Translations under genes and position numbers: made by a program
Notes under the pieces: generated by a model
Told to the model about the DNA's origin: nothing
Seen by the model: the letters and a program-made list of their open reading frames with translations, nothing else
The model's database searches: none
DNA from: Petrolisthes cinctipes
Lineage: Eukaryota; Arthropoda; Malacostraca; Decapoda; Porcellanidae
Direction of reading: 5' to 3'
Length of the DNA stretch: 64,000 nt
Assembly: GCA_033782935.1 (NCBI GenBank)
Contig: JAWQEG010000710.1
Coordinates: 3,906,001-3,970,000, forward strand
In this document: positions 1 through 11,200 of the stretch, piece by piece
Position numbering within the stretch: position 1 is the first letter of the stretch
Layout of the letters: each line of letters begins with the position of its first letter

Positions 1-158
1 AATCTGTACAGTGCTAGAATATTTTTAAAATATAGGCTAAAAACATGCTAAAAATCGATCTTTTAGGTGCCAAAAAGTCGATATCTCAAATTCAGTCCCA
101 AAACACCCGAAAATTCGATATTTAGAGGTCCCAGAAGCGATCTGTACATGCCTACTCC
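1..158 (+). repeat. Left edge: L4 tail plus S2 monomer
   Basis: Bases 1-10 are the end of a monomer with the 10-bp deletion (CTGTACAGTG). Bases 11-158 are a complete S2 monomer. The array clearly continues beyond the left edge of the window. Confidence 0.9.
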
Positions 159-335
159 GTGTTAGAGTATTTTCAAAATACATGCTCAAAACATACTGAA
201 AATCGATCTTTTAGGTGCACAAAAGTCGATATGTGCATGCATCTTCAGTACCCGTTTATATCTCAAATTCAGGCTCAAAACACCCGAAAATTCAATATTT
301 TGGGGTCCCAGAAGCAATCTGTACATGCCTACTCA
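159..335 (+). repeat. L1 monomer (alpha type, 177 bp), reference copy
   Basis: Diagnostic bases: ATACATGCTCAAAACATACTG near the start, GGTGCACAAAAGTCGATATG, CATCTTCAGTACCCG instead of CATCTTCTGTACCCG, and CAATATTTTGGGG. It always follows an S monomer. A 176-bp subtype has lost one C (ACACCGAAAA for ACACCCGAAAA), as in the copies at 1151, 2288, 4268, 8232, 11881, 16013, 18671 and 22164. Confidence 0.92.
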
Positions 336-511
336 GTGTTAGAGTATTTTCAAAATACAGGCCCAAAACATGCTGAAAATCGATATTTTAGATGCCCAAA
401 GTCAATATGTGCATGTATCTTCTGTACCCGTTTATATCTCAAATTCAGGCTCAAAACACCCGAAAATTCAATATTTTGGGGTCCCAGAAGCAATCTGTAC
501 ATGCCTACACA
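336..511 (+). repeat. L2 monomer (beta type, 176 bp), reference copy
   Basis: Diagnostic bases: ACAGGCCCAAAACATGCTG, CGATATTTTAGATGCC, AAAGTCAATATGTGCATGTA and CAATATTTTGGGG, ending CATGCCTACACA before S1. It is sometimes amplified in tandem (L2-L2 at 2464/2640, 4444/4620, 8408/8584, 16189/16365, 34248/34424 and 58381/58557). Confidence 0.92.
362..449 (+). repeat. 88-bp half-repeat B inside the monomer
   Basis: Starts CCCAAAACATGC and ends AAATTCAGG. By ungapped hand alignment it matches the next 88 bases (450-537) at about 56 of 88 positions. Shared landmarks in register are CAAAACA, GAAAA, ATATTTT, CCCA, CAAT, TGT, CATG and the terminal CAGG or TAGG. The 176-bp monomer is therefore an old tandem dimer of an 88-bp ancestor. 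Confidence 0.82.
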
Positions 512-537
512 GTGCTAGAATATTTTCAAAATATAGG
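450..537 (+). repeat. 88-bp half-repeat A inside the monomer
   Basis: Starts CTCAAAACACCC and ends AAATATAGG, spanning the conventional monomer boundary at 512. It is the partner of half-repeat B at 362-449 and has exactly the same length. The 29-bp deletion in S monomers removes part of half B only; the 10-bp deletion in L4 removes part of half A only. Confidence 0.82.
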
Positions 538-659
538 CTAAAAACATGCTAAAAATCGACATATTAGGTGCCAAAAAATCGATATCTCAAATTCAGTCCC
601 AAAACACCCGAAAATTCGATATTTAGAGGTCCCAGAAGGTATCTGTACATGCCTACTCC
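512..659 (+). repeat. S1 monomer (short, 148 bp), reference copy
   Basis: Begins GTGCTAGAATATTTTC and carries ATAGGCTAAAAACATGCTA, AAATCGACAT, GGTGCCAAAAAATCGATATC and TAGAGGTCCCAGAAGGTATC. Relative to a long monomer it lacks 29 bp between two ATAT tetranucleotides; the equivalent bases in L3 are 734-762. This is the fixed third position of the trimer. Copies of 147 bp have CGACATTTAGG, copies of 148 bp CGACATTTTAGG or CGACATATTAGG. Confidence 0.92.
523..535. other. Recurring dyad and A/T-tract element, example copy
   Basis: The stretch around GAATATTTTCAAAATATAG contains ATATTTT, a single C, then AAAATAT, a perfect inverted repeat with a one-base centre. A shorter version, TATTTTCAAAATA, is in most long monomers at the same place. 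Neighbouring AAAA and TTTT runs follow at roughly 10-13 bp spacing, the arrangement expected of intrinsically curved DNA. A role as protein-binding or nucleosome-positioning signal is inference. Confidence 0.6.
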
Positions 660-836
660 GTGTTAGAGAATTTTCAAAATACAGGCCAAAAACATACTGA
701 AAATCGATCTTTTAGGTGCACAAAAGTCGATATGTGCATGCATCTTCTGTATCCGTTTATATCTCAAATTCTGGCCCTAAACACCCGAATATTCGATATT
801 TTGGGGTCCCAGAAGCGATCTGTACATGCCTACTCC
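660..836 (+). repeat. L3 monomer (alpha type, 177 bp), reference copy
   Basis: Diagnostic bases: ACAGGCCAAAAACATACTG, CATCTTCTGTA, TTCTGGCCCTAAACACCCG, TTCGATATTTTGGGG and AGAAGCGATCTG. It follows an S monomer as L1 does, so it is the L1 equivalent in the second trimer. This copy has GAGAATTTTC and CGAATATTCG private variants that recur at 6926, 11390 and 18180. Confidence 0.92.
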
Positions 837-1002
837 GTGTTAGAGTATTTTCAAAATTCAGGCCCAAAACATGATGAAAATCGATATTTTTGGTGCCCAA
901 AGTCAATATGTGCATGTATCTTCTGTACCCGTTTATATCTCAAATTCAGGCTCAAAACACCCGAAAATTCAATGTTTTGGGGTCCCAGAAGCAATCTGTA
1001 CA
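837..1002 (+). repeat. L4 monomer (beta type, 166 bp), reference copy
   Basis: Diagnostic bases: AAAATTCAGGCCCAAAACATG, CGATATTTTTGGTGCCC and AAAGTCAATATGTG. The 3' end reads CTGTACAGTGCTAG, lacking 10 bp present in other monomers (the equivalent bases in L2 are 501-510), a loss flanked by ACA direct repeats. Full 176-bp L4 copies that keep the 10 bp occur at 9084, 13540 and 16865 and in most units between 33570 and 47400. Confidence 0.9.
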
Positions 1003-1150
1003 GTGCTAGAATATTTTCAAAATATAGGCTAAAAACATGCTAAAAATCGATCTTTTAGGTGCCAAAAAGTCGATATCTCAAATTCAGTCCCAAAACACCC
1101 GAAAATTCGATATTTAGAGGTCCCAGAAGCGATCTGTACATGCCTACTCC
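1003..1150 (+). repeat. S2 monomer (short, 148 bp), reference copy
   Basis: Same 29-bp deletion as S1, but with AAATCGATCTTTTAGGTGCC, AAAAAGTCGATATCTC and AGAAGCGATCTG at the 3' end. The shared deletion junction in S1 and S2 implies the deletion arose once, before the trimer was duplicated into the hexamer. Confidence 0.9.
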
Positions 1151-2287
1151 GTGTTAGAGTATTTTCAAAATACATGCTCAAAACATACTGAAAATCGATC
1201 TTTTAGGTGCACAAAAGTCGATATGTGCATGCATCTTCAGTACCCGTTTATATCTCAAATTCAGGCTCAAAACACCGAAAATTCAATATTTTGGGGTCCC
1301 AGAAGCAATCTGTACATGCCTACTCAGTGTTAGAGTATTTTCAAAATACAGGCCCAAAACATGCTCAAAATCGATATTTTAGATGCCAAAAGTCAATATG
1401 TGCATGTATCTTCTGTACCCGTTTATATCTCAAATTCAGGCTCAAAACACCCGAAAATTCAATATTTTGGGGTCCCAGAAGCAATCTGTACATGCCTACA
1501 CAGTGCTAGAATATTTTCAAAATAAAGGGTTAAAACATGCTAAAAATCGACATTTAGGTGCCAAAAAATCGATATCTCAAATTCAGTCCCAAAACACCCG
1601 AAAATTCAATATTTAGAGGTCCCAGGAGGTATCTGTACATGCCTACTCCGTGTTAGAGTATTTTCAAAATACAGGCCAAAAACATACTGAAAATCGATCT
1701 TTTAGGTGCACAAAAGTCGATATGTGCATGCATCTTCTGTACCCGTTTATATCTCAAATTCTGGACCTAAACACCCGAAAATTCGATATTTTGGGGTCCC
1801 AGAAGCGATCTGTACATGCCTACACAGTGCTAGAATATTTTCAAAATAAAGGCTTAAAACATGCTAAAAATCGACATTTAGGTGCCAAAAAATCGATATC
1901 TCAAATTCAGTCCCAAAACACCCGAAAATTCAATATTTAGAGGTCCCAGGAGGTATCTGTACATGCCTACTCCGTGTTAGAGTATTTTCAAAATTCAGGC
2001 CCAAAACATGCTGAAAATCGATATTTTTGGTGCCCAAAGTCAATATGTGCATGTATCTTCTGTACCCGTTTATATCTCAAATTCAGGCTCAAAACACCCG
2101 AAAATTCAATGTTTTGGGGTCCCAGAAGCAATCTGTACAGTGCTAGAATATTTTCAAAATATAGGCTAAAAACATGCTAAAAATCGATCTTTTAGGTGCC
2201 AAAAAGTCGATATCTCAAATTCAGTCCCAAAACACCCGAAAATTCGATATTTAGAGGTCCCAGAAGCGATCTGTACATGCCTACTCC
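1151..2287 (+). repeat. Irregular HOR: L1-L2-S-L3-S then L4-S2
   Basis: Monomer starts: L1 1151, L2 1327, S 1503, L3 1650, S 1827, L4 1974, S2 2140. An S unit lies between L3 and L4, breaking the canonical order. The S copies at 1503 and 1827 share AATAAAGG and the CCCAGGAGGTATC variant, so the second is probably a copy of the first inserted by unequal exchange. Confidence 0.85.
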
Positions 2288-5200
2288 GTGTTAGAGTATT
2301 TTCAAAATACATGCTCAAAACATACTGAAAATCGATCTTTTAGGTGCACAAAAGTCGATATGTGCATGCATCTTCAGTACCCGTTTATATCTCATTTTCA
2401 GGCTCAAAACACCGAAAATTCAATATTTTGGGGTCCCAGAAGCAATCTGTACATGCCTACTCAGTGTTAGAGTATTTTCAGAATACAGGCCCAAAACATA
2501 CTGAAAATCGATATTTTAGATGCCAAAAGTCAATATGTGCATGTATCTTCTGTACCCGTTTATATCTCAAATTCAGGCTCAAAACACCCGAAAATTCAAT
2601 ATTTTGGGGTCCCAGAAGCAATCTGTACATGCCTACTCAGTGTTAGAGTATTTTCAAAATACAGGCTCAAAACATGCTGAAAATCGATATTTTAGATGCC
2701 AAAAGTCAATATGTGCATGTATCTTCTGTACCCGTTTATATCTCAAATTCTGGCTTAAAACACCCGAAAATTCAATATTTTGGGGTCCCAGAAGCAATCT
2801 GTACATGCCTACACAGTGCTAGAATATTTTCAAAATATAGGCTAAAAACATGCTAAAAATCGACATTTAGGTGCCAAAAAATCGATTTCTCAAATTCAGT
2901 CCCAAAACACCCGAAAATTCGATATTTAGAGGTCCCAGAAGGTATCTGTACATGCCTACTCCGTGTTAGAGTATTTTCAAAATACAGGCCAAAAACATAC
3001 TGAAAATCGATCTTTTAGGTTCCCAAAAGTCGATATGTGCATGCATCTTCTGTACCCGTTTATATCTCAAATTCTGGCCCTAAACACCCGAAAATTCGAT
3101 ATTTTGGGGTCCCAGAAGCGATCTGTACATGCCTACTCCGTGTTAGAGTATTTTCAAAATTCAGGCCCAAAACATGCTGAAAATCGATATTTTTGGTGCC
3201 CAAAGTCAATATGTGCATGTGTCTTCTGTACCCGTTTATATCTCAAATTCAGGCTCAAAACACCCGAAAATTCAATATTTTGGGGTCCCAGAAGCAATCT
3301 GTACAGTGCTAGAATATTTTCAAAATATAGGCTAAAAACATGCTAAAAATCGATCTTTTAGGTGCCAAAAAGTCGATATCTCAAATTCAGTCCCAAAACA
3401 CCCGAAAATTCGATATTTAGGGGTCCCAGAAGCGATCTGTACATGCCTACTCCGTGTTAGAGTATTTTCAAAATACATGCTCAAAACATACTGAAAATCG
3501 ATCTTTTAGGTGCACAAAAGTCGATATGTGCATGCATCTTCAGTACACGTTTATATCTCAAATTCAGGCTCAAAACACCCAAAAATTCAATATTTTGGGG
3601 TCCCAGAAGCAATCTGTACATGCCTACTCAGTGTTAGAGTATTTTCAAAATACAGGCCCAAAACATGCTGAAAATCGATATTTTAGATGCCCAAAGTCAA
3701 TATGTGCATGTATCTTCTGTACCCGTTTATATCTCAAATTCAGACTTAAAACACCCGAAAATTCAATATTTTGGGGTCCCAGAAGCGATCTGTACATGCC
3801 TACACAGTGCTAGAATATTTTCAAAATAAAGGCTTAAAACATGCTAAAAATCGACATTTAGGTGCCAAAAAATCGATATCTCAAATTCAGTCCCAAAACA
3901 CCCGAAAATTCAATATTTAGAGGTCCCAGGAGGTATCTGTACATGCCTACTCCGTGTTAGAGTATTTTCAAAATTCAGGCCCAAAACATGCTGAAAATCG
4001 ATATTTTTGGTGCCCAAAGTCAATATGTGCATGTATCTTCTGTACCCGTTTATATCTCAAATTCAGGCTCAAAACACCCGAAAATTCAATGTTTTGGGGT
4101 CCCAGAAGCAATCTGTACAGTGCTAGAATATTTTCAAAATATAGGCTAAAAACATGCTAAAAATCGATCTTTTAGGTGCCAAAAAGTCGATATCTCAAAT
4201 TCAGTCCCAAAACACCCGAAAATTCGATATTTAGAGGTCCCAGAAGCGATCTGTACATGCCTACTCCGTGTTAGAGTATTTTCAAAATACATGCTCAAAA
4301 CATACTGAAAATCGATCTTTTAGGTGCACAAAAGTCGATATGTGCATGCATCTTCAGTACCCGTTTATATCTCAAATTCAGGCTCAAAACACCGAAAATT
4401 CAATATTTTGGGGTCCCAGAAGCAATCTGTACATGCCTACTCAGTGTTAGAGTATTTTCAGAATACAGGCCCAAAACATACTGAAAATCGATATTTTAGA
4501 TGCCAAAAGTCAATATGTGCATGTATCTTCTGTACCCGTTTATATCTCAAATTCAGGCTCAAAACACCCGAAAATTCAATATTTTGGGGTCCCAGAAGCA
4601 ATCTGTACATGCCTACTCAGTGTTAGAGTATTTTCAAAATACAGGCTCAAAACATGCTGAAAATCGATATTTTAGATGCCAAAAGTCAATATGTGCATGT
4701 ATCTTCTGTACCCGTTTATATCTCAAATTCTGGCTTAAAACACCCGAAAATTCAATATTTTGGGGTCCCAGAAGCAATCTGTACATGCCTACACAGTGCT
4801 AGAATATTTTCAAAATATAGGCTAAAAACATGCTAAAAATCGACATTTAGGTGCCAAAAAATCGATATCTCAAATTCAGTCCCAAAACACCCGAAAATTC
4901 GATATTTAGAGGTCCCAGAAGGTATCTGTACATGCCTACTCCGTGTTAGAGTATTTTCAAAATACAGGCCAAAAACATACTGAAAATCGATCTTTTAGGT
5001 TCCCAAAAGTCGATATGTGCATGCATCTTCTGTACCCGTTTATATCTCAAATTCTGGCCCTAAACACCCGAAAATTCGATATTTTGGGGTCCCAGAAGCG
5101 ATCTGTACATGCCTACTCCGTGTTAGAGTATTTTCAAAATTCAGGCCCAAAACATGCTGAAAATCGATATTTTTGGTGCCCAAAGTCAATATGTGCATGT

Positions 5201-5764
5201 GTCTTCTGTACCCGTTTATATCTCAAATTCAGGCTCAAAACACCCGAAAATTCAATATTTTGGGGTCCCAGAAGCAATCTGTACAGTGCTAGAATATTTT
5301 CAAAATATAGGCTAAAAACATGCTAAAAATCGATCTTTTAGGTGCCAAAAAGTCGATATCTCAAATTCAGTCCCAAAACACCCGAAAATTCGATATTTAG
5401 GGGTCCCAGAAGCGATCTGTACATGCCTACTCCGTGTTAGAGTATTTTCAAAATACATGCTCAAAACATACTGAAAATCGATCTTTTAGGTGCACAAAAG
5501 TCGATATGTGCATGCATCTTCAGTACACGTTTATATCTCAAATTCAGGCTCAAAACACCCAAAAATTCAATATTTTGGGGTCCCAGAAGCAATCTGTACA
5601 TGCCTACTCAGTGTTAGAGTATTTTCAAAATACAGGCCCAAAACATGCTGAAAATCGATATTTTAGATGCCCAAAGTCAATATGTGCATGTATCTTCTGT
5701 ACCCGTTTATATCTCAAATTCAGACTTAAAACACCCGAAAATTCAATATTTTGGGGTCCCAGAA
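1785..5764 (+). repeat. 1980-bp tandem duplication of a multi-HOR segment
   Basis: Bases from about 1785 to 3764 recur at about 3765-5760 with a constant 1980-bp offset. By eye I find only about three differences (two near 2395 versus 4375, one near 2887 versus 4867), so identity is close to 99.8%. The copied segment holds S, L4, S2, L1, L2, L2, S1, L3, L4, S2, L1 and L2. Unit starts pair as 1974/3954, 2288/4268, 2963/4943 and 3454/5434. Outside these limits the alignment falls back to ordinary monomer-type similarity. Confidence 0.88.
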
Positions 5765-7416
5765 GCAATCTGTACATGCCTACACAGTGCTAGAATATTT
5801 TCAAAATATAGGCTAAAAACATGCTAAAAATCGACATTTAGGTGCCAAAAAATCGATATCTCAAATTCAGTCCCAAAACAGAAGAAAATTCGATATTTAG
5901 AGGTCCCAGAAGGTATCTGTACATGCCTACTCCGTGTTAGAGTATTTTCAAAATACAGGCCAAAAACATACTGAAAATCGATCTTTTAGGTTCCCAAAAG
6001 TCGATATGTGCATGCATCTTCTGTACCCGTTTATATCTCAAATTCTGGCCCTAAACACCCGAAAATTCGATATTTTGGGGTCCCAGAAGCGATCTGTACA
6101 TGCCTACTCCGTGTTAGAGTATTTTCAAAATTCAGGCCCAAAACATGCTGAAAATCGATATTTTTGGTGCCCAAAGTCAATATGTGCATGTGTCTTCTGT
6201 ACCCGTTTATATCTCAAATTCAGGCTCAAAACACCCGAAAATTCAATATTTTGGGGTCCCAGAAGCAATCTGTACAGTGCTAGAATATTTTTAAAATATA
6301 GGCTAAAAACATGCTAAAAATCGATCTTTTAGGTGCCAAAAAGTCGATATCTCAAATTCAGTCCCAGAACACCCGAAAATTCGATATTTAGAGGTCCCAG
6401 AAGCGATCTGTACATGCCTACTCCGTGTTAGAGTATTTTCAAAATACATGCTCAAAACATACTGAAAATCGATCTTTTAGGTGCACAAAAGTCGATATGT
6501 GCATGCATCTTCAGTACCCGTTTATATCTCAAATTCAGGCTCAAAACACCCGAAAATTCAATATTTTGGGGTCCCAGAAGCAATCTGTACATGCCTACTC
6601 AGTGTTAGAGTATTTTCAAAATACAGGCCCAAAACATGCTGAAAATCGATATTTTAGATGCCCAAAGTCAATATGTGCATGTATCTTCTGTACCCGTTTA
6701 TATCTCAAATTCAGGCTCAAAACACCCGAAAATTCAATATTTTGGGGTCCCAGAAGCAATCTGTACATGCCTACACAGTGCTAGAATATTTTCAAAATAT
6801 AGGCTAAAAACATGCTAAAAATCGACATATTAGGTGCCAAAAAATCGATATCTCAAATTCAGTCCCAAAACAGAAGAAAATTCGATATTTAGAGGTCCCA
6901 GAAGGTATCTGTACATGCCTACTCCGTGTTAGAGAATTTTCAAAATACAGGCCAAAAACATACTGAAAATCGATCTTTTAGGTGCACAAAAGTCGATATG
7001 TGCATGCATCTTCTGTATCCGTTTATATCTCAAATTCTGGCCCTAAACACCCGAATATTCGATATTTTGGGGTCCCAGAAGCGATCTGTACATGCCTACT
7101 CCGTGTTAGAGTATTTTCAAAATTCAGGCCCAAAACATGCTGAAAATCGATATTTTTGGTGCCCAAAGTCAATATGTGCATGTATCTTCTGTACCCGTTT
7201 ATATCTCAAATTCAGGCTCAAAACACCCGAAAATTCAATGTTTTGGGGTCCCAGAAGCAATCTGTACAGTGCTAGAATATTTTCAAAATATAGGCTAAAA
7301 ACATGCTAAAAATCGATCTTTTAGGTGCCAAAAAGTCGATATCTCAAATTCAGTCCCAAAACACCCGAAAATTCGATATTTTGGGGTCCCAGAAGCGATC
7401 TGTACATGCCTACTCC
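5434..7416 (+). repeat. Two consecutive canonical hexameric HORs
   Basis: Hexamers begin at 5434 and 6425 (991 and 992 bp). Both have the private CAGAAGAAAA in S1 in place of CACCCGAAAA (about 5879 and 6871). In the second, the last S monomer (7269-7416) is chimeric: S2 at its start, but with the L3-type tail CGATATTTTGGGGTCCC. Confidence 0.85.
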
Positions 7417-8231
7417 GTGTTAGAGTATTTTCAAAATTCAGGCCCAAAACATGCTGAAAATCGATATTTTTGGTGCCCAAAGTCAATATGTGCATGTATC
7501 TTCTGTACCCGTTTATATCTCAAATTCAGGCTCAAAACACCCGAAAATTCAATATTTTGGGGTCCCAGAAGCAATCTGTACATGCCTACTCAGTGTTAGA
7601 GTATTTTCAAAATACAGGCCCAAAACATGCTGAAAATCGATATTTTGGATGCCCAAAGTCAATATGTGCATGTATCTTCTGTACCCGTTTATATCTCTAA
7701 TTCAGGCTCAAAACACCCGAAAATTCAATATTTTGGGGTCCCAGAAGCAATCTCTACATGCCTACACAGTGCTAGAATATTTTCAAAATATAGGCTAAAA
7801 ACATGCTAAAAATCGACATTTTAGGTGCCAAAAAATCGATATCTCAAATTCAGTCCCAAAACAGCCGAAAATTCGATATTTAGAGGTCCCAGAAGGTACA
7901 TGGTACATGCCTACTCCGTGTTAGAGTATTTTCAAAATACATGCTCAAAACATACTGAAAATCGATCTTTTAGGTGCACAAAAGTCGATATGTGCATGCA
8001 TCTTCAGTACCCGTTTATATCTCAAATTCAGGCTCAAAACACCGAAAATTCAATATTTTGGGGTCCCAGAAGCAATCTGTACAGTGCTAGAATATTTTCA
8101 AAATATAGGCTAAAAACATGCTAAAAATCGATCTTTTAGGTGCCAAAAAGTCGATATCTCAAATTCAGTCCCAAAACACCCGAAAATTCGATATTTAGAG
8201 GTCCCAGAAGCGATCTGTACATGCCTACTCC
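7417..8231 (+). repeat. Pentameric variant HOR (815 bp)
   Basis: Order L4 7417, L2 7593, S1 7769, L1 8084 minus 166 bp (starts 7918), S2 8084. The L1 copy ends with the 10-bp deletion normally found in L4, so an L1/L4 exchange has occurred. Near 7897 the S1 tail reads GAAGGTACATGGTACATGCC, a private variant not seen elsewhere. Confidence 0.78.
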
Positions 8232-11200
8232 GTGTTAGAGTATTTTCAAAATACATGCTCAAAACATAATGAAAATCGATCTTTTAGGTGCACAAAAGTC
8301 GATATGTGCATGCATCTTCAGTACCCGTTTATATCTCAAATTCAGGCTCAAAACACCGAAAATTCAATATTTTGGGGTCCCAGAAGCAATCTGTACATGC
8401 CTACTCAGTGTTAGAGTATTTTCAAAATACAGGCCCAAAACATGCTGAAAATCGATATTTTAGATGCCAAAAGTCAATATGTGCATGTATCTTCTGTACC
8501 CGTTTATATCTCAAATTCAGGCTCAAAACACCCGAAAATTCAATATTTTGGGGTCCCATAAGCAATCTGTACATGCCTACTCAGTGTTAGAGTATTTTCA
8601 AAATACAGGCTCAAAACATGCTGAAAATCGATATTTTAGATGCCAAAAGTCAATATGTGCATGTATCTTCTGTACCCGTTTATATCTCAAATTCAGGCTT
8701 AAAACACCCGAAAATTCAATATTTTGGGGTCCCAGAAGCAATCTGTACATGCCTACACAGTGCTAGAATATTTTCAAAATATAGGCTAAAAACATGCTAA
8801 AAATCGACATTTAGGTGCCAAAAAATCGATATCTCAAATTCAGTCCCAAAACACCCGAAAATTCGATATTTAGAGGTCCCAGAAGGTATCTGTACATGCC
8901 TACTCCGTGTTAGAGTATTTTCAAAATACAGGCCAAAAACATACTGAAAATCGATCTTTTAGGTTCCCAAAAGTCGATATGTGCATGCATCTTCTGTACC
9001 CGTTTATATCTCAAATTCTGGCCCTAAACACCCGAAAATTCGATATTTTGGGGTCCCAGAAGCGATCTGTACATGCCTACTCCGTGTTAGAGTATTTTCA
9101 AAATTCAGGCCCAAAACATGCTGAAAATCGATATTTTTGGTGCCCAAAGTCAATATGTGCATGTGTCTTCTGTACCCGTTTATATCTCAAATTCAGGCTC
9201 AAAACACCCGAAAATTCAATATTTTGGGGTCCCAGAAGCAATCTGTACATGCCTACACAGTGCTAGAATATTTTCAAAATATAGGCTAAAAACATGCTAA
9301 AAATCGACATTTAGGTGCCAAAAAATCGATATCTCAAATTCAGTCCCAAAACAGAAGAAAATTCGATATTTAGAGGTCCCAGAAGGTATCTGTACATGCC
9401 TACTCCGTGTTAGAGTATTTTCAAAATACAGGCCAAAAACATACTGAAAATCGATCTTTTAGGTTCCCAAAAGTCGATATGTGCATGCATCTTCTGTACC
9501 CGTTTATATCTCAAATTCTGGCCCTAAACACCCGAAAATTCGATATTTTGGGGTCCCAGAAGCGATCTGTACATGCCTACTCCGTGTTAGAGTATTTTCA
9601 AAATTCAGGCCCAAAACATGCTGAAAATCGATATTTTTGGTGCCCAAAGTCAATATGTGCATGTGTCTTCTGTACCCGTTTATATCTCAAATTCAGGCTC
9701 AAAACACCCGAAAATTCAGTATTTTGGGGTCCCAGAAGCAATCTGTACAGTGCTAGAATATTTTTAAAATATAGGCTAAAAACATGCTAAAAATCGATCT
9801 TTTAGGTGCCAAAAAGTCGATATCTCAAATTCAGTCCCAAAACACCCGCAAATTCGATATTTAGGGGTCCCAGAAGCGATCTGTACATGCCTACTCCGTG
9901 TTAGAGTATTTTCAAAATACATGCTCAAAACATACTGAAAATCGATCTTTTAGGTGCACAAAAGTCGATATGTGCATGCATCTTCAGTACCCGTTTATAT
10001 CTCAAATTCAGGCTCAAAACACCCGAAAATTCAATATTTTGGGGTCCCAGAAGCAATCTGTACATGCCTACTCAGTGTTAGAGTATTTTCAAAATACAGG
10101 CCCAAAACATGCTGAAAATCGATATTTTAGATGCCCAAAGTCAATATGTGCATGTATCTTCTGTACCCGTTTATATCTCAAATTCAGGCTGAAAACACCC
10201 GAAAATTCAATATTTTGGGGTCCCAGAAGCAATCTGTACATGCCTACACAGTGCTAGAATATTTTCAAAATATAGGCTAAAAACATGCTAAAAATCGACA
10301 TTTAGGTGCCAAAAAATCGATATCTCAAATTCAGTCCCAAAACAGAAGAAAATTTGATATTTAGAGGTCCCAGAAGGTATCTGTACATGCCTACTCCGTG
10401 TTAGAGTATTTTCAAAATACAGGCCAAAAACATACTGAAAATCGATCTTTTAGGTTCCCAAAAGTCGATATGTGCATGCATCTTCTGTACCCGTTTATAT
10501 CTCAAATTCTGGCCCTAAACACCCGAAAATTCGATATTTTGGGGTCCCAGAAGCGATCTGTACATGCCTACTCCGTGTTAGAGTATTTTCAAAATTCAGG
10601 CCCAAAACATGCTGAAAATCGATATTTTTGGTGCCCAAAGTCAATTTGTGCATGTGTCTTCTGTACCCGTTTATATCTCAAATTCAGGCTCAAAACACCC
10701 GAAAATTCAGTATTTTGGGGTCCCAGAAGCAATCTGTACAGTGCTAGAATATTTTTAAAATATAGGCTAAAAACATGCTAAAAATCGATCTTTTAGGTGC
10801 CAAAAAGTCGATATCTCAAATTCAGTCCCAAAACACCCGAAAATTCGATATTTAGAGGTCCCAGAAGCGATCTGTACATGCCTACTCCGTGTTAGAGTAT
10901 TTTCAAAATACATGCTCAAAACATACTGAAAATCGATCTTTTAGGTGCACAAAAGTCGATATGTGCATGCATCTTCAGTACCCGTTTATATCTCAAATTC
11001 AGGCTCAAAACACCCGAAAATTCAATATTTTGGGGTCCCAGAAGCAATCTGTACATGCCTACTCAGTGTTAGAGTATTTTCAAAATACTGGCCCAAAACA
11101 TGCTGAAAATCGATATTTTAGATGCCCAAAGTCAATATGTGCATGTATCTTCTGTACCCGTTTATATCTCAAATTCAGGCTCAAAACACCCGAAAATTCA

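Larger units (their letters stand above)
159..1150 (+). repeat. Reference hexameric higher-order repeat (992 bp)
   Basis: Six monomers in order: L1 159-335, L2 336-511, S1 512-659, L3 660-836, L4 837-1002, S2 1003-1150. L1 and L3 (alpha type) share CATACTGAAAATCGATCTTT and TGCATGCATC. L2 and L4 (beta type) share CATGCTGAAAATCGATATTT and TGCATGTATC. S1 and S2 lack 29 bp. The hexamer is therefore a diverged duplication of an alpha-beta-S trimer. The same order recurs at 5434, 6425 and 29306, and as separated trimers over much of the window. Confidence 0.93.

Noticed and set aside
159..1150. Match to known centromere satellites (human alpha, Arabidopsis 178-bp, maize CentC, rice CentO)
   Set aside because: Lengths are similar, but from memory I see no convincing sequence match. 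A database search would be decisive.
1785..5764. Assembly artefact as explanation of the near-identical duplications
   Set aside because: Not excluded, but the copies do carry a few real differences and end at sensible monomer positions. Spanning long reads would settle it.
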